Positions 1-8,371 of a DNA stretch of 64,000 nucleotides are shown one piece after another. Origin of the DNA: Limobrevibacterium gyesilva (lineage in GTDB: Bacteria; Pseudomonadota; Alphaproteobacteria; Acetobacterales; Acetobacteraceae); NCBI RefSeq assembly GCF_025989185.1, contig NZ_JAPDNT010000003.1, forward strand, positions 62,001-126,000. The letters are read 5' to 3'. The notes below the pieces were generated by a model. That model was not told the origin of the DNA, did no database searches, and saw nothing but the letters and a program-made list of their open reading frames with translations. Position 1 is the first letter of the stretch; each line of letters starts with the position of its first letter. The position numbers were made by a program, and so were the translations under genes.

Positions 1-647
1 GCAACCTGGGCGGCGGCGAGATGGGCGATGAAACCGGGATCGTCGAGCAGAACCTCCAACGGCGTCGCCTCCAGCACCCCGCCGTCCCATTTTCCGTCCA
101 CGGTGCAGATCACGCCCACCGGAACGCCGCCGGCGAACAGCAAGGTCCCGGAGAACCCGGCCCACAGCTTGTAGCTGCGTGGCGGCCCGTTGCGGACATT
201 CACGTCGAAGCGCCGGCTCGCCATGACCCAGACCAGCGTCGCGTCCAGCGTGCGGTCTTCGGTGCCGGAAGCCTCGGGAAATCCGGTGCCGTCGCAGACA
301 TGGGAGGTCTGGTCGTATGGGACGATGCCGAACGGGATCGGCTGGCCGGGCCCGGCCTGGCCGGGGAAGCTGCCCACCATGACCGGGGCGTCGAGGTCGA
401 TGACAGCGACATCCTGCGCGGCCGAGAGCCAGCCGACACGCCCGCCGACGGCGTCCGGCCGCACGCGCTCGCTCACCGGCTTCAGCGCGTCGTCGGCGCT
501 CGCGAGCGGGCGGACTTGGCAGGCCGCGCCCACCTGCTCGGGCTCGCAGACATGGCGGGCGGTCAGCGCGTGACGCGGCGTGATCAGGTAGCCGCTGCCG
601 GCGCTCAGCTTGCCGAACGTGATTTCTACGACCCGGTCGGACTGCAT
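1..647 (-). CDS. Trypsin-like serine protease domain protein (3' end outside window)
   Basis: The minus strand is open from an ATG at 647 to the window edge, at least 215 residues. The translation has a trypsin fold: oxyanion/entry motif GSGYLITPRHALTARHV with the catalytic His at about residue 32, DVAVIDL with the Asp at about 79, and WAGFSGTLLF with the Ser at about 166. There is no signal peptide, so it should act in the cytoplasm. It begins 23 nt after the stop of the Trypco2-like gene, so the two are probably co-transcribed. In known systems such trypsin domains sit at the N-terminus of larger proteins with NTPase or effector-associated modules, which would lie outside this window. The fold call is firm; the role is inferred from the neighbour. 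Confidence 0.85.
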   Translation of the reverse strand, partial: MQSDRVVEITFGKLSAGSGYLITPRHALTARHVCEPEQVGAACQVRPLASADDALKPVSERVRPDAVGGRVGWLSAAQDVAVIDLDAPVMVGSFPGQAGPGQPIPFGIVPYDQTSHVCDGTGFPEASGTEDRTLDATLVWVMASRRFDVNVRNGPPRSYKLWAGFSGTLLFAGGVPVGVICTVDGKWDGGVLEATPLEVLLDDPGFIAHLAAAQV

Positions 648-670
648 CGCGGCTGGCCCGGGTTTGCCGC

Positions 671-994
671 CTACCTGCCGGGGACCCGTTTGACCTTGAG
701 CTTCTCGCTCCCGCCCTCCGCCGGCTCCTGCATCGGATTCAGCAGGAACTTGACCCGCTGCGTGTGCGCGCTGGTCAACTTGCCGTCGCCGCCAAGCTCG
801 GCGCCCACGCCAAGGATCCGGAAGGAGACCTTGGCATTGACGCCGCCCTCGCGCGTCGCGACGGTCTGGAACTCCATCTCGATCGGTCCCAGCTCGAACT
901 GGATGTCCTTGCCGGCGGCGGCGGCGACCGCCGCCTCGATCTCGGTCCGCAGCGCCTCGATGGCTTCACCCAGGAGAATCGGCTTGTTGGCCAT
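671..994 (-). CDS. Trypco2-like (trypsin-co-occurring domain) small protein
   Basis: This 107-residue protein matches from memory the trypsin-co-occurring domain 2 pattern: an N-terminal LGEAIEALRTEIEAAV helix, then a strand-rich core with FELGPIEMEF and an HTQRVKFLLNP ending. The family is described next to trypsin-like proteases in bacterial conflict systems, where it is thought to be a partner or sensor of the protease. The trypsin domain lies directly downstream, 23 nt after its stop, which fits. It has no membrane segment or signal peptide. Family assignment is by recognition only and needs a profile search; the operon arrangement is seen directly. Confidence 0.75.
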   Translation of the reverse strand: MANKPILLGEAIEALRTEIEAAVAAAAGKDIQFELGPIEMEFQTVATREGGVNAKVSFRILGVGAELGGDGKLTSAHTQRVKFLLNPMQEPAEGGSEKLKVKRVPGR

Positions 995-1108
995 GGCGAC
1001 CTCGCAGGTCAGGTTGCTGACATTGCAGTCCCGGATTGCGAGTGTCGCCTACTCCGTCACGTCGGCGTGAGTCACATTCATCTGAACGGAACAGTCCGGT
1101 TGCGAAGC

Positions 1109-3421
1109 CTACGCGCCCGCCGGCTCGATCGGCGGCGGCGCGTGCACCTTCACCGGCGGTAGCGCGCCGCGCCACGCCTCCACCTGCACCAGGCAGGACT
1201 GCGCCGACGGCCCCTGTCCCAGCCGCGACGTGCCGACATCCTGAGTCAGCACGTTGGGGTTGCCGTGCACGCACAGGCTGCCGGGCACGCCCGGTTCCAG
1301 CGGATCGAACCACGCACCGGTGGCCATCACGGCGACACCCGGCAGCAGGCCGTCGGTGACGCGCAGGCCGGCGAGGCAGGCGCCGCGGTCGTTGAACACG
1401 CGCACGATGTCGCCTTCGGCCAGGCCGCGCGCGGCGGCGTCGGCGGCCTGCATCAGGATCGGCTCGCGGTCCTCGATCTTGCTCGCCAGGCTGACGCGCG
1501 CCTGGTCGAGCTGGCCGTGCAGGCGCGTGGCCGGCTGCACCGACAGCAGATGCAGCGGATACGTCCCTGCCCGCTCCCCGCCCAGATATTCGCGCGGGGC
1601 GAGCCAGACGGGATGGCCGGGGCAGTCGTCGTAGCCGAAGCCGGCGATGCGCTCGGAGAAGATCTCGATGCGCCCGGACGGCGTGTTCAGCGGGGCTGCG
1701 GCCGGATTGCGCACGAAATCCGCGAACGGCACGCTGGCTTGCGCGGGGGCCGCGACCTCGACCGCGCCGGCCGCCCAGAACGTGTCGAAATCCGGCAGCT
1801 CGGCGCCCATCCGTGCGCCGGCGTCACGGCCGCGCTGGTAGAGCACGCGCAGCCAGGCCGGCACGTCGCGCTGCATGGTGTAGCGGTCGCGCACGCCCAG
1901 CGCGTCGGCTACGTCGGCGAGATAGTCGAACTCGTTGCGCGCCTGGGCGAACGGCTGGATCGCCTGCTTCATCGCCAGGATGTGCCGGTCGCGCGCGCTC
2001 GATCCGATGTCGTCGCGCTCCAGCGTGGTGGTGGCCGGCAACACGATGTCGGCGTGGCGGGCGGGCGCGGTCCACCAGGGCTCGCTGACCACGATGGTCT
2101 CCACCCGCGCCCAGGCGCGCAGCAGGCGGTTGAGATCCTGGTGGTGATGGAACGGGTTGCCGCCCGCCCACCAGATCATGCGCGCGTCCGGATAGGTCAG
2201 GCGGCGGCCGTTATAGTCGTAGTCCTGGCCCGGCCGCTCCAGCATCTCGGTGACGCGGGCGACGGGGATGAAGCTGTTGGCGGGGTTCGGCAGCGCCGGC
2301 AGGCCGATCGACGGGATCTCCAGCCGAGGCGTGCCCATGCCGTTCATGCTGCCCATGCCATAGGCGAAGCCCTGACCCGGCTGACCGATATGGCCGAGCA
2401 TGGCGGCCAGCGCCGCCAGCATCCAGAACGGCTGCTCGCCGTGCTCGGCACGCTGCACCGACCAGGCGGCACTCAGCATCGTCGGCAGGGCCGCGCAGTC
2501 GCGCGCGAGGCGGATGATGGTGGCCTCCGGCACGCCGGTGATGGCGGCGGCCCAGGCCGGTGTCCTGGCGGTGCCGTCGGCCTCGCCCAGCACATAGGCG
2601 CGCAGCCGCCCGAAGCCGGTGGTGCAGCGGTCCAGGAACACCGCGTCGTGGCGGCCCTCGGCGATCAGCACATGCGCCATGCCGAGCATCAGCGCGGTGT
2701 CGGTGCCCGGGCGGATGGGGATCCATTCGGCCTGCGCGAAATCGGGCATGTCGGTGCGGATCGGCGAGATGTTGACCAGCTTCACCCCCGCCTCGGCGGC
2801 GCGGCGGAGCCAATACGCCATTTCGTGCCGGCCGGCGCCGCCCGAGGTGATCTGGCCGTTGCGCAGGGTGATGCCGCCGAAGCAGACGAGCTGCTTCGCG
2901 TGGACGACGATGTCGCGCCACTCCACCACCGGCCCCTCGATCACCGCGTTGGTGCCCACGATGTGCGGCATCAGCGTCATGCCGGCGGCGTAGGAGTAGT
3001 TGGTGAGCTGGGCGGTGAAGCCGCCCGCGGTGGCGAGCAGCCGGTGCAGCTGGCTGCGGGCATGATGGAACCGCCCGGCCGAGGACCAGCCATAGCTGCC
3101 GCCGAAGATGCTGGCCGGGCCGAACCGGTCGCGCACGCGGGCCACCTCGCCGGCGACGAGCCGGATCGTGGTGTCCCAATCGACCGGCACGAAAGGCTCG
3201 CCGCCGCGGGGCGTGCCGCCGGCACGGTCGCCTGCCAGCCAGCCCTTGCGGACATAGGGGCGGTCGATGCGCACCGGCGAATGCACGGCATCAGGGATGG
3301 AGGCCAGCAGCGCCGGCGGATTGGGGTCGCCCGGGAACGGCTGCACCGTGGTCAGGCGGCCGTTGTCGACCACGGCAGTGAAGGCGCCCCAATGGGCGGC
3401 ATGCGGCTTCAACTCGGTCAT
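1109..3421 (-). CDS. bisC: Molybdopterin oxidoreductase, biotin sulfoxide reductase / DMSO reductase type
   Basis: The 770-residue protein has the length and layout of cytoplasmic biotin sulfoxide reductase: AHWGAF near the N-terminus, then FGGSYGWSSAGRFHHA, which carries the serine expected to ligate molybdenum in the DMSO-reductase family, and a C-terminal MGD-binding beta-barrel domain. There is no Cys-rich Fe-S segment and no twin-arginine signal, which argues for a cytoplasmic enzyme that reduces methionine or biotin sulfoxides rather than a respiratory DMSO reductase. A GGAGAG site precedes the ATG. It is monocistronic and divergent from the class III aminotransferase. Subfamily substrate is inferred; trimethylamine N-oxide reduction is an alternative. 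Confidence 0.85.
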   Translation of the reverse strand: MTELKPHAAHWGAFTAVVDNGRLTTVQPFPGDPNPPALLASIPDAVHSPVRIDRPYVRKGWLAGDRAGGTPRGGEPFVPVDWDTTIRLVAGEVARVRDRFGPASIFGGSYGWSSAGRFHHARSQLHRLLATAGGFTAQLTNYSYAAGMTLMPHIVGTNAVIEGPVVEWRDIVVHAKQLVCFGGITLRNGQITSGGAGRHEMAYWLRRAAEAGVKLVNISPIRTDMPDFAQAEWIPIRPGTDTALMLGMAHVLIAEGRHDAVFLDRCTTGFGRLRAYVLGEADGTARTPAWAAAITGVPEATIIRLARDCAALPTMLSAAWSVQRAEHGEQPFWMLAALAAMLGHIGQPGQGFAYGMGSMNGMGTPRLEIPSIGLPALPNPANSFIPVARVTEMLERPGQDYDYNGRRLTYPDARMIWWAGGNPFHHHQDLNRLLRAWARVETIVVSEPWWTAPARHADIVLPATTTLERDDIGSSARDRHILAMKQAIQPFAQARNEFDYLADVADALGVRDRYTMQRDVPAWLRVLYQRGRDAGARMGAELPDFDTFWAAGAVEVAAPAQASVPFADFVRNPAAAPLNTPSGRIEIFSERIAGFGYDDCPGHPVWLAPREYLGGERAGTYPLHLLSVQPATRLHGQLDQARVSLASKIEDREPILMQAADAAARGLAEGDIVRVFNDRGACLAGLRVTDGLLPGVAVMATGAWFDPLEPGVPGSLCVHGNPNVLTQDVGTSRLGQGPSAQSCLVQVEAWRGALPPVKVHAPPPIEPAGA

Positions 3422-3593
3422 CGAATTCCTCTCCGCGCCCGGCTCCGGGGCTGCGTCACCCGGGATTCATACGGCCTTCGCCCGGCTTCGGGAAGGATCG
3501 GGCGGCCATGACACGGACCCATGCGGGGTTCCCCGATGCCGTCAACCGGCTCTAGAGTGTCGTGTCCCAAGCCCCAGGCCCGAGAGGCACATC

Positions 3594-4994
3594 ATGACCC
3601 CCCCGCTCGTCAATTCCGCTGCCGCCCGCGACATCGCCAATACGTTGCACCCGTACACCGACCTGAAGCTCCACCAGGAGGTGGGGCCGATGGTGATCAG
3701 CCGCGGCGAAGGCGTGCGGGTGTGGGACGAGAACGGCAAGGGCTACATCGAGAGCGTGGCCGGCCTGTGGTGCGCCGCACTCGGCTTCTCCAACGAGCGG
3801 CTGGTGCAGGCGGCGACGAACCAGATGCGCAAGCTGCCCTTCTACCACGCGTTCACGGCCAAGTCGCACGAGCCGATGATCGACCTGGCGGAGATGCTGA
3901 TCCAGCGCGCGCCGGTGCCGATGAGCAAGGCGTTCTTCGCCAATTCCGGCAGCGAGGCCAACGACACCGCGATCAAGATGGTCTGGTACTTCAACAACGC
4001 CGTCGGCCGGCCGAAGAAGAAGAAGATCATCGGCCGCATCAAGGGCTATCACGGCATCACGCTGGCCGCCGCGAGCCTGACCGGGCTGCCCGCCAACCAC
4101 CGCAGCTTCGACGTGCCCCTGCCCGGCTTCCTGCACACCATGGCGCCGCACTACTACCATGCGGGCCTGCCGGGCGAGAGCGAGGAGGAATTCGCCACCC
4201 GCTGCGCCGATGAGCTGGAGAAGCTGATCCTCGCCGAGGACCCCGATACGGTGGCTGCGATGTGGGCCGAGCCGATCATGGGCGCCGGCGGCGTGATCCT
4301 GCCGCCCAAGGGCTATTTCGAGAAGATCCAGGCGGTGCTGCGCAAATACGACGTGCTGCTGGTCGCCGACGAGGTGATCTGCGGCTTCTGGCGCACCGGC
4401 AACTACTGGGGCAGCACCACGCTGAACGTGCAGCCGGACATCCTGACCTGCGCCAAGGCGCTGTCGTCGTCGTTCCTGCCGATCAGCGCGGTGCTGGTGA
4501 ACGAGCGGGTGTTCCAGGGCCTTGCCGACGAGAGCCACAAGATCGGCACGTTCGGCCACGGCTACACCTATTCCGGCCACCCCGTGCCGGCCGCCGTCGC
4601 GGTCGAGACGCTGAAGATCTATGACGAAACCAGGATCGGCGATCACGTCGGCGATGTCGGCCCTTACATGCAGGCGGAACTGCGCCGCCGCTTCGCCAAC
4701 CACCCGCTGGTGGGCGAAGTGCGCGGCGTCGGCCTGATCGGCGCCGTCGAACTTGTGGCCGACAAGGCAACGCACAAGAACTTCGACCCCGCACACAAGG
4801 TCGGCGCCCGTCTGGTGAAGCTCACCGAAGCCAATGGCGTGATCGGCCGGGCCTTGCCGGGAGACGCGCTGGCCTTCAGCCCGCCGCTGATCATCACCCG
4901 GGCCGAAATCGACGAAATGCTCGACGCCGTCGGCAAGTCGCTCGACGAACTGGCCGTGCAGCTGCGCCGTGAGCAGATCTCGGTGGTGAGCTGA
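3594..4994 (+). CDS. Class III PLP-dependent aminotransferase (omega-aminotransferase type)
   Basis: The 466-residue protein transfers amino groups from an amine or omega-amino acid to a 2-oxo acid. Visible motifs are NSGSEANDTAIKM (cofactor phosphate site), LVADEVICGFWRTG (the Asp that binds the PLP ring nitrogen) and TCAKALSSSFLP with the Schiff-base lysine. The reading frame stays open upstream to 3267, but homologues begin near MTPPLVNSAAARD, and GAGAGG precedes the ATG at 3594, so that start is used. A strong hairpin terminator follows the stop. The substrate cannot be read from sequence; beta-alanine, putrescine or taurine are possible donors. Confidence 0.9.
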   Translation: MTPPLVNSAAARDIANTLHPYTDLKLHQEVGPMVISRGEGVRVWDENGKGYIESVAGLWCAALGFSNERLVQAATNQMRKLPFYHAFTAKSHEPMIDLAEMLIQRAPVPMSKAFFANSGSEANDTAIKMVWYFNNAVGRPKKKKIIGRIKGYHGITLAAASLTGLPANHRSFDVPLPGFLHTMAPHYYHAGLPGESEEEFATRCADELEKLILAEDPDTVAAMWAEPIMGAGGVILPPKGYFEKIQAVLRKYDVLLVADEVICGFWRTGNYWGSTTLNVQPDILTCAKALSSSFLPISAVLVNERVFQGLADESHKIGTFGHGYTYSGHPVPAAVAVETLKIYDETRIGDHVGDVGPYMQAELRRRFANHPLVGEVRGVGLIGAVELVADKATHKNFDPAHKVGARLVKLTEANGVIGRALPGDALAFSPPLIITRAEIDEMLDAVGKSLDELAVQLRREQISVVS

Positions 4995-5002
4995 AGGGAA
5001 AA

Positions 5003-5027
5003 AAGGCCAGGGCTCTGCCCTGGCCTT
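5003..5027. terminator. Bidirectional intrinsic terminator
   Basis: A perfect 11-bp stem (5003-5013 with 5017-5027, 3-nt loop TCT) lies between the convergent aminotransferase and polyprenyl synthase genes. On the minus strand the stem is followed by a run of T (the A run just before 5003), and on the plus strand by a T-rich stretch, so it can end transcription from both sides. Confidence 0.85.
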
Positions 5028-5043
5028 GCCTTCGTTCTTCTCG

Positions 5044-6117
5044 TTAACGCGCCCTGCACACCGTGTAGTCGGCTACCGACCGCAGGGCACGACGATACGC
5101 GGAGTCCGGGAAGACTTCGAGGCTGGCCTTGGCGGCGGCGGCGAAGGTCGCGGCACGGTCGAGCGTGGCCTGGATGGCGTTGCGGCGGACGATCAGGAGC
5201 ATGGCGTGATCGAGGTCGTCGGCTACCTGCTCGCTGGTTTCGACGGTGCGGCGCCAGAAGCTGCGCTCGTCCTCGTCACCGGCGGCATAAGCGGCCAGAA
5301 CGGGCAGCGTGATCTTGCCTTCGCGGAAGTCGTCGCCGACGGTCTTGCCCAGGGTGGCCTGGTCGGCCGAGTAGTCCAGCGCGTCGTCGACGAGCTGGAA
5401 GGCGATGCCGAGATTCATCCCGTATTCGGCCAATGCCACCTCCTCGGCGTCCGGGCGGGCGGCGACGACCGCGCCGACCTGGCAGGCGGCAGCGAACAGG
5501 GCGGCGGTCTTGCCTTTGATGACGTCGAGGTAGCGTTCCTCGGTGGTCGACAGGTCGTTCTGGGTGACCAGCTGCAGCACCTCGCCCTCGGCGATGGTGG
5601 CGGCGGCGCGGGAGAGGATTTCCAGCACCCGCAGCGAGCCGTCTTCCACCATGAGCTGGAAGGCACGGGCAAACAGGAAGTCGCCGACCAGTACCGAGGC
5701 CTTGTTGCCGAACACCGCGTTGGCGCTGGCGAGGCCGCGGCGGAGCAGGCTTTCGTCCACCACGTCGTCGTGCAGCAGGGTCGCGGTGTGGATGAACTCG
5801 ACGCAGGCCGCCAGGTTGACGTGGCGCAGGCCGCTATAGCCGCACATGCGTGCCGCAGCGAGGGTCAGCAGCGGGCGCAGGCGCTTGCCGCCGGCGGCCA
5901 CGATATGGGCGGCGAGCTGGGGGATCAGCTCCACCGGGCTGTCCATGCGGGCGACAATGGCGCGGTTGCAGGCGAGCAGGTCGTCGGCGACCAACTCGAC
6001 CAGGGCGTTCAGGGCGTCCTCGGGGTCGATGTGCTTCATGTCGGCTTGGGTCACCCCATGCGCCGGCACACCGGCTTGTGTGGCCGGGGCGGCAGCGGTC
6101 TGGGGCAGGCTGGTCAC
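5044..6117 (-). CDS. Polyprenyl diphosphate synthase (octa/decaprenyl type, ubiquinone side chain)
   Basis: Trans-prenyltransferase that extends farnesyl diphosphate with isopentenyl diphosphate to make the ubiquinone tail. GGKRLRPLLTL, the first Asp-rich motif in LLHDDVVDE and the second in FQLVDDALDYS are intact. No bulky residues sit just upstream of the first motif beyond those expected, consistent with a long-chain product. The frame is open to 7119, but the family begins about 30-40 residues before the LVADDLLACN helix. I place the start at the GTG at 6117, with GGGAGAG about 13 nt upstream; the ATG at 6039 is an alternative. It is convergent with the aminotransferase. Confidence 0.85.
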   Translation of the reverse strand: MTSLPQTAAAPATQAGVPAHGVTQADMKHIDPEDALNALVELVADDLLACNRAIVARMDSPVELIPQLAAHIVAAGGKRLRPLLTLAAARMCGYSGLRHVNLAACVEFIHTATLLHDDVVDESLLRRGLASANAVFGNKASVLVGDFLFARAFQLMVEDGSLRVLEILSRAAATIAEGEVLQLVTQNDLSTTEERYLDVIKGKTAALFAAACQVGAVVAARPDAEEVALAEYGMNLGIAFQLVDDALDYSADQATLGKTVGDDFREGKITLPVLAAYAAGDEDERSFWRRTVETSEQVADDLDHAMLLIVRRNAIQATLDRAATFAAAAKASLEVFPDSAYRRALRSVADYTVCRAR

Positions 6118-6329
6118 GACGCCCAAGTGGCTCTCCCGGCAGGCGGATGGATGGATTGGCCTCGTGCGAAGCCGGCGGCACCATATCGGCGGGGTAGAAG
6201 CAGGGTCAAGGCGAGCCGTTTCAAGACGTTGCCAAATGGACTGCCGGCGAATCGGGCGAGCGCAATCAGGGCTTTGCCGAACCGGCGGTCTGGCCGATGC
6301 TGGCCGGGACAAGGTAGCTGACAGGACGC

Positions 6330-6536
6330 ATGCGCACCATCGCAGTATCGAACGACCCGGTCCGGCTGAGCTTCCTGATGGCATTGCTGCGGGATGCCGG
6401 CATCGATTGCGTGCTGCTGGACGGCCATGCCAGCGCCGTGGAGGGCAGCATCGGGGCAATCCCTCGGCGCCTGGCCGTGGCCGAGGCGGACGAGCGGCAG
6501 GCGCGCCGCGTGCTGCGCGAGGCCGGCGAGGCCTGA
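6330..6536 (+). CDS. DUF2007-family small protein (putative signal transducing protein)
   Basis: This 68-residue protein shows the DUF2007 pattern: an RTIAVSNDPVRLSFLMALLRDAGI start, then LDGHASAVEGSIGAIPRRLAV and an ERQARRVLREAG helix. The fold is ferredoxin-like and resembles nitrogen regulatory PII-type domains, but the function is unknown. Its TGA overlaps the ATG of the following methyltransferase (TGATG), so the two are translationally coupled. In alphaproteobacteria this gene is often found next to a tRNA1(Val)-type methyltransferase, as here. Confidence 0.8.
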   Translation: MRTIAVSNDPVRLSFLMALLRDAGIDCVLLDGHASAVEGSIGAIPRRLAVAEADERQARRVLREAGEA

Positions 6537-7258
6537 TGCAGGTGACGCGCGGGTTCCTGCTGGGCGGGCAGCTGCGCCACGACCAGCCGGCCAACGGGCA
6601 CCGCACGGGGATCGAGCCGGTGCTGCTGGCCGCCAGCGTGCCGGCGCAGCCGGGGCAACGCGTGCTGGAGGGTGGAAGCGGCGCCGGCGCGGCGCTGCTT
6701 TGCCTCGCGCGCCGGGTGCCCGGTGTGTCGGGCGTCGGGGTGGAGCGTGATCCGGCACTGGCGGCGCTGGCGGGCGCAAATGCGGCGGCCAACGGGTTTT
6801 CCGGCCTCGCGTTCGTGCCGGAGGACCTCGCGGCATGGCGTCCGGACGGGGTGTTCGACCATGCCTTCGCCAATCCCCCCTGGCATGCGCCGGCCGGGAC
6901 GGCCTCGCCCGATCCGGGACGAGAGCATGCGAAGCGGGCCGAGGTCGGATTGTTCGCACTGTGGACGCAGCGTCTGGCCGCACCGCTGCGCCATCGGGGC
7001 ACGCTGACGCTGGTGGTGGCGGCTGCGGTCATGCCGGCCTGCCTGGCGGCGCTGGCGGCCGCGGGGTGCGGCAGCCCGGCGGTGCTGCCGCTGTGGCCGA
7101 AGGCCGGGCGTACGGCCAAGCTCGTGCTGCTGCGGGGCGTGAAGGGCGGCCGCGGGCCATGCCGGATGCTGTCCGGGCTGGTGCTGCACCGCGATGACGG
7201 CGGCTATACCGATCCGGCCGCCGCGATCCTGGGCGGCGATGCGCCGCTGCCGCTGTGA
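6536..7258 (+). CDS. Class I SAM-dependent methyltransferase, TrmN6-like
   Basis: The 240-residue protein resembles tRNA1(Val) (adenine37-N6)-methyltransferase. It has a SAM-binding loop written LEGGSGAGAALL (usually E/D-x-G-x-G-x-G), the acidic VERDP motif ending strand two, and NPPW, the signature of enzymes that methylate an exocyclic amino group of a base. The ATG overlaps the DUF2007 stop. The target RNA is inferred from family resemblance; another N6-adenine or amide methylation is possible. It ends shortly before a convergent small gene. Confidence 0.8.
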   Translation: MQVTRGFLLGGQLRHDQPANGHRTGIEPVLLAASVPAQPGQRVLEGGSGAGAALLCLARRVPGVSGVGVERDPALAALAGANAAANGFSGLAFVPEDLAAWRPDGVFDHAFANPPWHAPAGTASPDPGREHAKRAEVGLFALWTQRLAAPLRHRGTLTLVVAAAVMPACLAALAAAGCGSPAVLPLWPKAGRTAKLVLLRGVKGGRGPCRMLSGLVLHRDDGGYTDPAAAILGGDAPLPL

Positions 7259-7290
7259 TCCGGGCCCGAGGCGCCGGCGTGCGCGGCCGG

Positions 7291-7563
7291 TCAGTGCTGG
7301 TCGTCGCCGGGGTGGCGCAGGTACCACAGCCGCTCATGCGCGGCGACCAGGCTCTCCATGGTGCGGCGGCGGTTGCTGTCGGCGGTGAGCGGGCGACGCT
7401 TCAGCATCATCTCGAGAATGTGCAGAAGCTGCTCGGCGATCTCGAAATCGGACTGGTCGCAGGCCTGGTGGAAGGCGATCAGGATCTTGTCGGACAGGCG
7501 CCGGCTGTAGCGCGGCGCCCCGGTTGCGACCACGTCCTTCGCGGGATCTTCCAGGTCACTCAC
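7291..7563 (-). CDS. Conserved alphaproteobacterial hypothetical protein, 90 aa
   Basis: Small, mainly helical protein with a conserved-looking core, YSRRLSDKILIAFHQACDQ followed by FEIAEQLLHILEMML. I recognise the type as a widespread alphaproteobacterial hypothetical but know no function. No signal peptide or membrane segment is visible. It starts with GTG at 7563, preceded by AAGGGAAC. It lies downstream of and in the same direction as the SCO gene, with about 60 nt between them, and may be co-transcribed with it. Confidence 0.7.
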   Translation of the reverse strand: MSDLEDPAKDVVATGAPRYSRRLSDKILIAFHQACDQSDFEIAEQLLHILEMMLKRRPLTADSNRRRTMESLVAAHERLWYLRHPGDDQH

Positions 7564-7625
7564 GGCGCGTTCCCTTCATCCTGGATCCCTTCCGAGCCGG
7601 GGGGTCTTCCGAGGGCGGGTCTGCT

Positions 7626-8261
7626 TCACGAAGCGGCCATGCGGGCACGAATCCCATCCGCCAGGTCCTGCGGGCTGGTTCCCTGGCGAAACAGGGCACG
7701 GAACGTGCCATCGGGGCCCATGAGATACAGAAACGACGAATGGTCCATCAGGTAGCTGCTCGAGTCCTTTGGAGTCGCCTTGGCATAGTAGACACGATAC
7801 GCACGTGCTGCCGCCGATATCTGGTCGGGCGTGCCGGTCAGGCCGATCAATCGTTCGTCGAACAATTTCACGTAGTCGGCCAGGGCCGCCACCGTATCAC
7901 GCTCGGGATCGACCGTGATGAACAGCGGCGCGATCTTCGCCGCGTCCGGCCCCAGCTTGTCGAGCGCTGCGGCCACAGCCTGCAGTTCGGTCGGGCAGAC
8001 GTCTGGGCAGAACGTATAGCCGAAATAGACCAGCATCCAGCGGCCGCGATAGCTGGCGTCCGTGACCGCGTGGCCGTTGGTGTCGGTCAGCGCGAACGGG
8101 CCGCCCACGGAAACACCGGCAGGCACGGCCAGGCCCGCGACGCCGGAGATCGCGGTTTGCACCGTGCCGCCGAGAAGATTCGGGTACCGCCATATCGCCG
8201 CCCAGGCGACCAGGATGACGACGATGAGCGTGTAAGCGGACCAGCGGATATATCGCAACAT
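7626..8261 (-). CDS. SCO/SenC/PrrC family copper-binding thioredoxin-fold protein
   Basis: The 211-residue protein has an N-terminal membrane anchor (YTLIVVILVAWAAIWRY) and a periplasmic thioredoxin-like domain. The copper site is complete: FGYTFCPDVCPTEL gives the CxxxC pair, and MDHSSFLYLM gives the histidine near the C-terminus. SCO proteins deliver copper to, or reduce, the CuA site of cytochrome c oxidase; PrrC forms also relay redox signals. No oxidase genes are nearby, so its partner is encoded elsewhere. Confidence 0.92.
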   Translation of the reverse strand: MLRYIRWSAYTLIVVILVAWAAIWRYPNLLGGTVQTAISGVAGLAVPAGVSVGGPFALTDTNGHAVTDASYRGRWMLVYFGYTFCPDVCPTELQAVAAALDKLGPDAAKIAPLFITVDPERDTVAALADYVKLFDERLIGLTGTPDQISAAARAYRVYYAKATPKDSSSYLMDHSSFLYLMGPDGTFRALFRQGTSPQDLADGIRARMAAS

Positions 8262-8371
8262 GGCAGCTAACTTGGTGCAGGGCGGCTGAACGGTAAAGCC
8301 ACCCGCCCACGCATGCCGGCCAAGCGGCGCGCGGGCGGATGGCCCGGTGTGGCGGCGCGGGATGCCGCCGG

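Noticed and set aside
1265-3511. Long plus-strand open frame of 748 codons opposite the molybdoenzyme gene
   Set aside because: Its translation is rich in Arg, Gly, Ala and His with no family character; it is a high-G+C antisense shadow of a gene with intact motifs.
5044-7119. 691-codon extension of the polyprenyl synthase frame
   Set aside because: Only the last 357 or so codons match the family; the extension overlaps the DUF2007 and methyltransferase genes on the other strand.
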